Assembly: GCA_031272305.1 (NCBI GenBank)
Contig: JAISUA010000029.1
Span: 1-5,123 of the forward strand
Direction of reading: 5' to 3'
DNA from: Clostridioides sp.
GTDB lineage: Bacteria; Bacillota; Clostridia; Peptostreptococcales; Peptostreptococcaceae
Length of the DNA: 5,123 nucleotides
Under the pieces are notes generated by a model. That model had not been told where the DNA came from and did no database searches. It saw nothing but the letters and a program-made list of their open reading frames with translations. Positions 1-5,033 of the stretch are shown piece after piece. How positions within the stretch are numbered: position 1 is the first letter of the stretch; each line of letters starts with the position of its first letter. The translations under genes and the position numbers were made by a program.

Positions 1-62
1 AATTTATTTTTTATTTATAAATTAAGAATAACAGATTTTCTAATTAATGGATATACTTATCT

Positions 63-113
63 AAAAAAAACATACAATTTACTACAAAATTTTAGTAAAC
101 TGTATGTTTTTTT
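63..113 (-). terminator. Intrinsic terminator closing the thiamin-transport operon
   Basis: Arms at 64-84 and 93-113 can form a stem of about 21 bp around an 8-nt loop. The core is ACATACA...TGTATGT, flanked by runs of A and T. Read on the minus strand, the single irregular position (A100/T77 side) is a G-U wobble. Read on the plus strand it is an A-C mismatch, so the structure suits minus-strand transcripts better. The minus-strand transcript ends in a U-run after the stem. It lies about 60 nt past the ATPase stop codon, where an operon terminator is expected. It could also work weakly for a plus-strand gene entering from the left. Positions 1-60 and 114-171 are AT-rich and hold no gene that I can see. 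Confidence 0.85.
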
Positions 114-171
114 ATGTTAAATATATTTGTTTTCAAATAAATTTAATCAATATTTATAAGTAAATTAAAAT

Positions 172-1209
172 TTATTTTATTTTCTTATATACTTTCAACA
201 AATTCAATATATCATCTTTTACTTTCAATATATCTTCTTGATTTCCTTTTTTGCAATGAACTATTGAACTATCTATATAACTATTATCTCTTTCACTATA
301 CTTTATTTTTTTACCTACTTCAAAATTATCTTCATTACAAATATTTTTTTGAATATCTAGTCTATTTTTTTCGTTTGCATAAAATACTATTTCTTTTTGT
401 ACAGTAGCAGGAAATCCTGAGAGTACATATATTCTATCAGAAAGTTTGATAGCTTCATCTATATCATGAGTAATCATAAGTATGCTTGAATTTACTTTTT
501 CTCTCATATCAAGCAACCAATTTTGCATTGAATTTCTAGTGATAGAATCTAAAGATCCAAATGGTTCGTCAAGAAGCATAATATCATCTGAATTGATGTA
601 AGTTCTCATAAAATTTGCTCTCTGTCTCATTCCACCAGAAAGTTCATTCGGATATTTTTTTTCGTATCCACTCAAACCAAATGTTTTAAAAAACGGAGCT
701 ACTTTTTTTCTTGCTTCTTTTTTATTTACACCTTTCAAAACAAGCGGAAGACTCACATTATCAACGATTTTTTTGTAAGGTAGAAGCAAATCTTTTTGAT
801 ACATATAACTGTATTCTCCAAATATATTTATGTTTCCAAAATCAATACTTGCAAGATTTGTTATCATATTAAAAATCGTACTTTTACCACAACCACTAGG
901 TCCTACAATTGACACAAACTCACCAGAATAAACTTTCATATTGATATTTTTTAGAATCGTTTCTCCTTCATAATTTTTCGAAACATTTTCTATAGAAATT
1001 TTCAATTTATCCAGTAAATCTTTATTTATTGAATCTCTTTCTATGTTTTTACTTGCTTTTGTTTTATTTTTTTTGCAATCAGAGTCACTTCTTTTGCAAT
1101 TTATACTTCTTTTGCAGGTAGAATATTTATCTTTAACTTCTATTCTTTTTTTATTATTATCGTCGTTTTCAATATTATTTTTCAGGTAAGAATTCATTTG
1201 TGTACGCAT
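172..1209 (-). CDS. thiZ: ThiZ-like ABC transporter ATP-binding protein with Cys-rich N-terminal extension
   Basis: This is the cytoplasmic ATPase that would energise the ThiX/ThiY importer. The 345-residue protein has a full nucleotide-binding domain from about residue 69: Walker A GPSGCGKST (103-111), Q-loop Gln138, signature LSGGMRQR (190-197), Walker B IMLLDEP (210-216), D-loop SLD (219-221) and switch His248. It belongs with the nitrate/sulfonate/thiamin-precursor importer ATPases, which are usually about 250 residues, so it is clearly long. Residues 1-68 form a polar, Asn/Lys/Asp-rich tail with Cys32, Cys38 and Cys45, each followed by Lys-Arg or Lys-Lys. A second polar stretch (about 281-325) precedes the final helix and carries another Cys-Lys-Lys (319-321). 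The start overlaps the end of the substrate-binding gene by 35 bp. The only Shine-Dalgarno-like AAGGA (1224-1228) is 14 nt away, so translation may be coupled. A second Met lies at 1197. No better start is visible next to the ABC core. Family assignment is strong; the thiamin-precursor role comes from the operon. Confidence 0.9.
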   Translation of the reverse strand: MRTQMNSYLKNNIENDDNNKKRIEVKDKYSTCKRSINCKRSDSDCKKNKTKASKNIERDSINKDLLDKLKISIENVSKNYEGETILKNINMKVYSGEFVSIVGPSGCGKSTIFNMITNLASIDFGNINIFGEYSYMYQKDLLLPYKKIVDNVSLPLVLKGVNKKEARKKVAPFFKTFGLSGYEKKYPNELSGGMRQRANFMRTYINSDDIMLLDEPFGSLDSITRNSMQNWLLDMREKVNSSILMITHDIDEAIKLSDRIYVLSGFPATVQKEIVFYANEKNRLDIQKNICNEDNFEVGKKIKYSERDNSYIDSSIVHCKKGNQEDILKVKDDILNLLKVYKKIK

Positions 1210-2194
1210 CGCTTGCTTTCATATCCTTATCGATTAATTTGTATTCTTTCATAAAAGCAGTATAATTATCCCAAACACTATCTTTCATTTCTCCCCATCT
1301 TGTTGCATCATCAATATATTTATCAGCTAAATATTTTTGACTTTCAATAGCAAGTTCTTTATCTGTTTCTGGAGCATAACTTACTAATATTTCTGCTGCT
1401 TCCTCTGGATGTTCTACACAGTATTCATATCCTTTTGAAGTCGCTTTAAGGAATTTTTTGATTAATTCAGGATCATTTTTTATTAAATTATTATTTGTCA
1501 CTAGAAGTGGAGTATAATAATCCAATCTTTCATCAATATCTTTTACTGGAATAAAGTTTACATCTATATTGTCAAGTTTTGCTTTTACAACGTCCCATCC
1601 TTCAAATATCCAAGAAAAATCAACAGTCTTCATAGCAGCGAAGAAATCGTCATTTCCTGTATTTACTATTGAAAGTTTTGAGAAGTCAGCATTATTTTTT
1701 TTCATGGCAGCTTTTAGCACAGCTTCTTCTGAAGGAGAACCCCAACCTCCATAACTTTTTCCTTCGAAATCTTTAGGAGAAGTTATGTTTTTTTCTTTTG
1801 GAGATGCAAATCCAGAAGTATTATGTTGAATTATTGTTGCAACAGCTTTTATTGGAAGTGGTTCTTCACCTGTAAGTGCATATGTTACTTGTTCTTGATA
1901 AGATACAGCAAAATCTGCTTTTCCTGTAGCTACCAATGTTTCTGCACCTGATTCAGGTGGCTGTTGTATAGTTACATCTAGTCCTTCATCTTTATAAAAT
2001 CCTTTTTTAAGTGCAACATACATTCCTGAATGATTTGTATTAGGTGTCCAGTCTATTACAGCTGTTACTTTTTTCAAATCTTTAGAAGCGTCCCCTTTGC
2101 TTTCTTCTTTCTGTTGGTTGTTAGAACAACCTACTAAACTTGGTATTACAAATGACGATACCATAAGCATAGTTACTAATTTTTTAAATTTCAT
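1175..2194 (-). CDS. thiY: ThiY/THI5-like thiamin-pyrimidine precursor-binding lipoprotein
   Basis: This is the extracytoplasmic solute-binding component of an ABC importer, in the NMT1/THI5-like family. It has a lipoprotein signal peptide: Lys-rich start, hydrophobic stretch, lipobox LVGC with lipidated Cys23, then a polar linker. The mature protein opens with the family motif W49-T-P-N-T-N-H55-S-G, followed by KKGFYKDEGLDV. GGWGSP (149-154) and the C-terminal YTNEFLP (331-337) are also typical. The length of 339 residues is normal. Bacterial relatives such as ThiY of Bacillus halodurans bind formylaminopyrimidine, and yeast THI5 homologues make HMP-P. The CCCFC iron-site motif of the yeast enzymes is absent here, and together with the lipobox this supports a binding protein rather than an enzyme. 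A GGAGG (2201-2205) sits 6 nt before the start. It follows the permease gene by 35 nt and overlaps the ATPase gene. The exact ligand (HMP, formylaminopyrimidine or thiamin) cannot be decided from sequence. Confidence 0.92.
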   Translation of the reverse strand: MKFKKLVTMLMVSSFVIPSLVGCSNNQQKEESKGDASKDLKKVTAVIDWTPNTNHSGMYVALKKGFYKDEGLDVTIQQPPESGAETLVATGKADFAVSYQEQVTYALTGEEPLPIKAVATIIQHNTSGFASPKEKNITSPKDFEGKSYGGWGSPSEEAVLKAAMKKNNADFSKLSIVNTGNDDFFAAMKTVDFSWIFEGWDVVKAKLDNIDVNFIPVKDIDERLDYYTPLLVTNNNLIKNDPELIKKFLKATSKGYEYCVEHPEEAAEILVSYAPETDKELAIESQKYLADKYIDDATRWGEMKDSVWDNYTAFMKEYKLIDKDMKASDAYTNEFLPEK

Positions 2195-2229
2195 AGCTTT
2201 CCTCCATTTAGTTTTTTACTTTTAATTTT

Positions 2230-3003
2230 TTACATTTTTTTAGTTCTATATTTAAATACTAATTTATTTATCAACATTATTATTTCCACTGAAATAAGAC
2301 TAAATATAATAACCAATATAGTAGAAGCAAATACTTTGTCCAAAGCATAAGCACTTTTTGCTCTAACCATGTATACTCCTAATCCCTTTGTTCCTCCGAG
2401 CCATTCAGCAACTGTCGCAGCCATAACAGCATATGTTGCAGAAATCTTCAGACCTGAGAATAATTTATCAAGTGACATTGGAAATTTTAAATGTATAAAA
2501 GTTTTAAATCTGCTTGCTTTCATTGTTTTGAATAAATTCAGATAATCGATATCTATAGTTTCCATACCATCTACAAAACTTATTAGTATCGGAAAAAAAC
2601 ACGTAAGACTAACCATAAGTACTTTAGGTAAAATTCCAAATCCAAACCAAATCATAAAAAGTGGTGCTATTATTATCGTAGGTATCATCTGTGTAACAAG
2701 CGTGATAGGATAAAAACATTTTCTTAGTATAGGTATAAAATCCATCGCAATCCCTATCACAAATGCAAATGATATAGACATCAAAAAACCTATGATTGAT
2801 TCGTAAATCGTCACCATAGAATGAATGCAGAGATTATTGTAATCAGAAAAAAATACTCTCACTATATCTGTTGGTTTTGGTAAAATGTACGATGGTACAT
2901 TAAATTGTACCACCGTTACTTGCCAAACAACAATCACAGTTAGAAAAGTAACTATAGGATATATACTATTTTTCAACTTTTCTATGGTTTCTAAGTTTGT
3001 CAT
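2230..3003 (-). CDS. thiX: ThiX-like ABC transporter permease
   Basis: This is the membrane-spanning subunit of the importer, in the binding-protein-dependent transport inner-membrane family (SsuC/TauC/ThiX type). The 257 residues hold about six hydrophobic helices, near 13-32, 66-88, 98-120, 122-145, 186-206 and 225-247. The cytoplasmic EAA loop, which docks on the ATPase, lies around 156-178. It is degenerate: the EAA positions read NLF and the usual Gly is Lys162, but the following AS-R and the later Pro175 are kept. The sequence PSYILPKPTDI (37-47) is typical of this permease group. The chosen start has a strong GGAGG (3015-3019) 11 nt upstream. Both site and start lie inside the end of the preceding thiamin-binding gene, giving a 38-bp overlap. 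Only one permease gene is present, so a homodimer is expected. Confidence 0.9.
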   Translation of the reverse strand: MTNLETIEKLKNSIYPIVTFLTVIVVWQVTVVQFNVPSYILPKPTDIVRVFFSDYNNLCIHSMVTIYESIIGFLMSISFAFVIGIAMDFIPILRKCFYPITLVTQMIPTIIIAPLFMIWFGFGILPKVLMVSLTCFFPILISFVDGMETIDIDYLNLFKTMKASRFKTFIHLKFPMSLDKLFSGLKISATYAVMAATVAEWLGGTKGLGVYMVRAKSAYALDKVFASTILVIIFSLISVEIIMLINKLVFKYRTKKM

Positions 3004-3268
3004 CTATAGTAAGACCTCCGTCTTTTTCGTCAAATCTAACAACTGTTATTACTCTTTCACAGTTAAGGCTAAATGGAACTTTGTGAACTTTTTTTACTAA
3101 ATCAAAAACTTCATCACAATCTCCTTCTACAGTTGTACTCATAGCACCTATTTCATATTTCAATCCACTTTGTTTGATCACCTCGATGCATTCGTCAACT
3201 ACCTTGTACATTTGTTCTTCGCCTTCAAAAGGTCTTAATGGCATTACAGCAATATCTGCTATTATCAT
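2966..3268 (-). CDS. MTH1187/YkoF-type thiamin-binding protein (DUF77)
   Basis: This is a small cytoplasmic protein of 100 residues, the normal length for the MTH1187/YqgV family. The N-terminus IADIAVMPLRP and the central GLKYEIGAMSTTVEGD are characteristic. The family has a ferredoxin-like fold; the related B. subtilis YkoF binds thiamin or its pyrimidine part. No signal peptide or membrane segment is present, so it should act inside the cell, perhaps holding or sensing the imported compound. It is the first gene after the TPP riboswitch. AAGGAG (3278-3283) lies 9 nt before the start. Its last 38 bp overlap the permease gene and carry that gene's ribosome binding site, so the two are probably translated in a coupled way. 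The precise biochemical role of this family in importer operons is not settled. Confidence 0.88.
   Translation of the reverse strand: MIIADIAVMPLRPFEGEEQMYKVVDECIEVIKQSGLKYEIGAMSTTVEGDCDEVFDLVKKVHKVPFSLNCERVITVVRFDEKDGGLTIDDKLRNHRKVEK
3015..3019 (-). promoter_or_regulatory. Ribosome binding site of the permease, inside the upstream gene
   Basis: GGAGG on the minus strand, 11 nt before the permease ATG at 3001-3003. It lies within the coding sequence of the thiamin-binding protein. It supports the permease start and the 38-bp gene overlap. Confidence 0.7.
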
Positions 3269-3283
3269 ATAAATTCACTCCTT

Positions 3284-3425
3284 AAATTTTTTAAACTAAT
3301 TTGGAAAATTCAATCGTAATAGATTTAGATTTATTTTGACTATTTATTTTATTACTTTTTATTTAAATATTTTTATTGATATTTAAAATTCTAAAAAATA
3401 ATCTCTAAATACATTGAAAATAATT
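3284..3425 (-). other. AT-rich untranslated leader between riboswitch terminator and first gene
   Basis: About 140 nt separate the riboswitch terminator from the first ribosome binding site. The stretch is almost pure A/T and shows no open reading frame that I would call a gene. It contains an inverted repeat with 9-bp arms TTTAAATAT (3362-3370) and ATATTTAAA (3379-3387) around an 8-nt loop. This would be a weak hairpin made only of A-U pairs and has no clear function. No second promoter is convincing. Confidence 0.5.
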
Positions 3426-3463
3426 AAAAAAAGAATCCTCTAAAACAAGAGGATTCCTTTTTC
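3426..3463 (-). terminator. Riboswitch-controlled intrinsic terminator
   Basis: On the minus strand GAAUCCUCU (3456-3448) pairs perfectly with AGAGGAUUC (3441-3433) around a 6-nt loop and is followed at once by seven U residues (3432-3426). The A-run before the stem (3463-3458) can extend the pairing with the U-run. It lies about 10 nt after the TPP aptamer and before the first gene. This is the standard layout for transcriptional attenuation: TPP binding favours this hairpin and stops the operon. Confidence 0.93.
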
Positions 3464-3472
3464 CGATCAAAA

Positions 3473-3547
3473 ATTGTCCCTACGATGGCATTATCCAACA
3501 GGTTCAATGGGTCGAGATTATTCTCCTCTCAGCGACTGCTCCCCAAT
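3473..3547 (-). ncRNA. TPP (THI-box) riboswitch aptamer
   Basis: Read on the minus strand, the conserved blocks occur in order: GGGG-AGC (from 3543), CUGAGA (3532-3527), a short insert hairpin, GACCC, AACCUG, GGAUAAUGCC and CGUAGGGA (ending near 3477). The closing helix P1 is AUUG (3547-3544) with CAAU (3476-3473). CUGAGA and GGAUAAUGCC/GUAGGGA are the known pyrimidine- and pyrophosphate-binding parts of this class. The link between ACCUG and GGAUAAUGCC is short (UU where AUCU is common), which remains compatible with the fold. It lies at the head of the transporter operon and is followed by a terminator, so TPP should switch the operon off by early termination. Confidence 0.97.
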
Positions 3548-3561
3548 ATTTAGTTAACACC

Positions 3562-3590
3562 ATTATACTACAAATTAGTTAATTACACAA
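3562..3590 (-). promoter_or_regulatory. Promoter of the TPP-riboswitch operon
   Basis: On the minus strand a perfect -10 box TATAAT (3567-3562) lies 17 bp after a weak -35 box TTGTGT (3590-3585). Transcription would start near 3555, about 8 nt before P1 of the riboswitch, which is the expected place. The -35 box ends only 5 bp from the stop codon of the upstream zinc-ribbon gene. The octamer TTAACTAA occurs twice here, in the spacer (3582-3575) and at the start region (3557-3550). Confidence 0.75.
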
Positions 3591-3595
3591 ATTTT

Positions 3596-4354
3596 TTAAA
3601 GTTTGCTTCCACATTCACCACAAAATTTTGTTCCTTCAGGATTTTGAAAACCACAGCTACTACACAATCCTTCTACTTTTTGAGGTTGTGATAAATTATA
3701 TCCACAGTTATTGCAGAATTTAACATTTTGTGCATTTTTAGTTTTACAATTTGGACATTCTTTTAATTCAAGCGATGCACCACAATTATTACAGAACTTA
3801 CCATTTCCAGCAGGTTTTCCACAGATAGGACAAATTGTAGTTTTACTTTCTATTTCACCATTCCAAACAGTAGCTACTTCTCCTGCTTTGTCAATATTTC
3901 GTTTCATCGCTTGTGCTCTAGCTTGTGCAACGTAAACTTCTTGTCTTGGAGCACAGTCAACACATAAGCCCTCATCTTCATTCCAACAATGTTCACACAT
4001 ATATCTATTGCAATTAGGGCATCTATGGAAATGATTTTTCGCTTCGTTTTGAGCTCTTGCAAAAGCATTTTCATGCTCTTTTTGCCATTCTGGAGATCTT
4101 CCTTCAAATCTTTCTGAAAGTATATCACTTCCTCTTTCTGCTCTGTAGGCAATATTACCTATTTTCCCACCTACAAGTCCTCCTACAAGACTTATGCCTT
4201 GACCCAATAATCTTGCACCTTTTCTTTTTTTATAAGTTTCAGATTCTATAAAACTGCTTTTGAATCCATCATTGCAAGTATCACAGTAAAAAGTAAACTG
4301 AAATCCTGCTTCAGTTGAATTATCTTGATAATTTCTTGTAAAAGCTTGTAACAT
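3596..4354 (-). CDS. Multi-zinc-ribbon protein with N-terminal Cys cluster
   Basis: I do not recognise a named gene; this is a 252-residue zinc-binding protein of unknown role. Cysteines come in CxxC pairs. One pair is at 24/27. A dense cluster follows at 112/115, 120/123 and 131/134, which with the first pair could hold two zinc ions. Three C-terminal zinc ribbons follow, with knuckles at 175/178-188/191, 200/203-214/217 and 231/234-245/248. A glycine-rich, mildly hydrophobic stretch (about 50-66, LGQGISLVGGLVGGKIG) might contact a membrane or drive self-association. Residues 86-108 and 140-155 look helical and Ala/Glu/Arg-rich. There is no signal peptide, so a cytoplasmic location is likely. 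AGGAG (4361-4365) lies 6 nt before the ATG and fixes the start. No clear terminator follows; the riboswitch promoter begins 5 bp after the stop. Such ribbons serve in protein or nucleic acid contacts, but the sequence does not say which. Confidence 0.85.
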   Translation of the reverse strand: MLQAFTRNYQDNSTEAGFQFTFYCDTCNDGFKSSFIESETYKKRKGARLLGQGISLVGGLVGGKIGNIAYRAERGSDILSERFEGRSPEWQKEHENAFARAQNEAKNHFHRCPNCNRYMCEHCWNEDEGLCVDCAPRQEVYVAQARAQAMKRNIDKAGEVATVWNGEIESKTTICPICGKPAGNGKFCNNCGASLELKECPNCKTKNAQNVKFCNNCGYNLSQPQKVEGLCSSCGFQNPEGTKFCGECGSKL

Positions 4355-4420
4355 ATTTTTCTCCTATTATTGATGTATTTTTAAATTCTTTTTGACAATA
4401 TTATGATTTTTGTACGAAAT

Positions 4421-4532
4421 ATCATTTTAACTAAACTTTATTTTAACTAAACACAATTTTAACTAAATATCATTTAAACTAAACACAATTTTTAACTAAA
4501 CATCATTTTTACTAAACTTCTTTTTTACTAAC
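4421..4532. repeat. Seven-copy imperfect 16-bp tandem repeat array
   Basis: The plus-strand unit is close to ATCATTTTAACTAAAC. Copies begin at 4421, 4437, 4453, 4469, 4485 (17 bp), 4502 and 4518 (15 bp). The 3' part AACTAAAC is the best conserved; the first four bases vary (ATCA, TTTA, ACAA, TTCT). A further ATCA begins a lost copy at 4533. The array fills most of the 232-bp gap between two zinc-ribbon genes, has stop codons throughout, and sits 67-178 bp upstream of the 3596-4354 gene. It could be an array of protein-binding sites, a transcribed leader element or a simple slippage product. The rest of the gap (4533-4586) has only a weak possible terminator (GUUUA/UAAAC arms at 4587-4565, then five U). 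Confidence 0.85.
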
Positions 4533-4586
4533 ATCAGTGATATTTTTAAAGTATCTATGAAAAAGTTTACACAAACTGTTTATAAA

Positions 4587-4937
4587 CTAGATATTTATTA
4601 TTTTTTTCTTTATTTTTATTTTTTTGCCACAAGCTGTGCATTTTTTATTTTCAAAAAACTGCATTTCACCACAACGAGGGTTTTGACATTTTATCATCAA
4701 ACTAGCACCACATTTTTCGCATTTTTCATCTACAAACGTTTTTTGATTGCAAACAGGACATATTATATTGAGTTCACGTCCACAACTTGAACAAATAAAA
4801 TCTTTTTTTTCTATTTTTTTCAGACAAGTTGGACAATTATATCCAAAAGGTGATCTACTTCCACACTTAGGACAAAATCTTGACTCTCTATCAATAAGTT
4901 CATTGCAATGAATACAATTACTTTTGTAATTTGCCAT
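4587..4937 (-). CDS. Tetra-zinc-ribbon small protein
   Basis: An unrecognised 116-residue protein that is almost wholly zinc ribbons. Four knuckle sets are visible: Cys8/11-22/25, 35/38-49/52, 60/63-73/76 and 84/89-100/103. The fourth has a CxxxxC first knuckle (CQNPRC). The C-terminal tail is Lys/Ile-rich (KKIKIKKKIINI) and strongly basic, which could contact nucleic acid or acidic phospholipid. There is no signal peptide or membrane helix. The start is placed at the second of two close Met codons: GAGGA (4944-4948) is 6 nt from this ATG but directly abuts the one at 4941-4943. It lies between two other zinc-ribbon genes in the same direction, 74 nt after the upstream one. The function is unknown; a scaffold or adaptor role is only a guess. 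Confidence 0.82.
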   Translation of the reverse strand: MANYKSNCIHCNELIDRESRFCPKCGSRSPFGYNCPTCLKKIEKKDFICSSCGRELNIICPVCNQKTFVDEKCEKCGASLMIKCQNPRCGEMQFFENKKCTACGKKIKIKKKIINI

Positions 4938-4943
4938 GTTCAT

Positions 4944-4948
4944 TCCTC
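4944..4948 (-). promoter_or_regulatory. Ribosome binding site that decides the start at 4937
   Basis: GAGGA on the minus strand touches the first in-frame ATG (4943-4941) and is 6 nt from the second (4937-4935). The spacing favours the second, giving a protein two residues shorter than the longest reading. Confidence 0.6.
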
Positions 4949-4957
4949 ATTTCTAGG

Positions 4958-4988
4958 AATATAACATTCACTTGATGTTATATCACAA
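4958..4988 (-). promoter_or_regulatory. Possible promoter overlapped by a palindrome
   Basis: A perfect inverted repeat, ATATAACAT (4959-4967) and ATGTTATAT (4975-4983) with a 7-nt centre, lies just upstream of the 4587-4937 gene. On the minus strand it overlaps a weak promoter-like pair: TTGTGA (4988-4983) and TATATT (4963-4958) spaced 19 bp, or TTATAT spaced 18 bp. No U-run follows the hairpin on the minus strand, so it is not a terminator. A dimeric repressor site is a reasonable guess, but no regulator family is recognised. Confidence 0.4.
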
Positions 4989-4998
4989 AAATATATTT

Positions 4999-5033
4999 TT
5001 TATCGGAGCATCTATTCTTTATTTATCGGAGCA
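4999..5033. repeat. 12-bp direct repeat at the end of the partial gene
   Basis: TTTATCGGAGCA occurs at 4999-5010 and again at 5022-5033. One copy encodes the last residues of the partial zinc-ribbon protein; the other lies just beyond its stop codon. The offset of 23 bp is not a multiple of three. It looks like a small local duplication. Confidence 0.7.

Noticed and set aside
1569..1754. Plus-strand open reading frame of 61 codons
   Set aside because: It is antisense to the substrate-binding gene, has no ribosome binding site of note and no recognisable protein features.
2885..2911. Overlapping inverted repeats built on GTACAT/GTACC
   Set aside because: They lie inside the permease coding sequence (FNVPSYI region), the arms are only 6 bp, and the codons explain the sequence.
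3362..3387. Second regulatory hairpin in the operon leader
   Set aside because: The arms contain only A and T in a nearly pure A/T stretch, so chance is a sufficient explanation.
3711..3935. Plus-strand open reading frame of 74 codons opposite the zinc-ribbon gene
   Set aside because: It is a mirror of the Cys-rich minus-strand coding frame, with no independent support.
3904..4152. Minus-strand open reading frame in another frame inside the 3596-4354 gene
   Set aside because: It is an out-of-frame shadow of the zinc-ribbon gene; the real frame has an ordered CxxC pattern and a good ribosome binding site.
4370..4428. Promoter for the 3596-4354 gene
   Set aside because: TTGTCA (4398-4393) and CATAAT (4405-4400) are present, but neither has a partner box at a suitable distance.
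4421..4532. CRISPR array
   Set aside because: The units are directly tandem with no spacers of CRISPR length, the period is only 16 bp, and no cas gene is present.
4565..4587. Terminator after the tetra-zinc-ribbon gene
   Set aside because: The arms are only 4-5 bp of mostly A-U pairs with competing pairings; the five U residues alone are not convincing.
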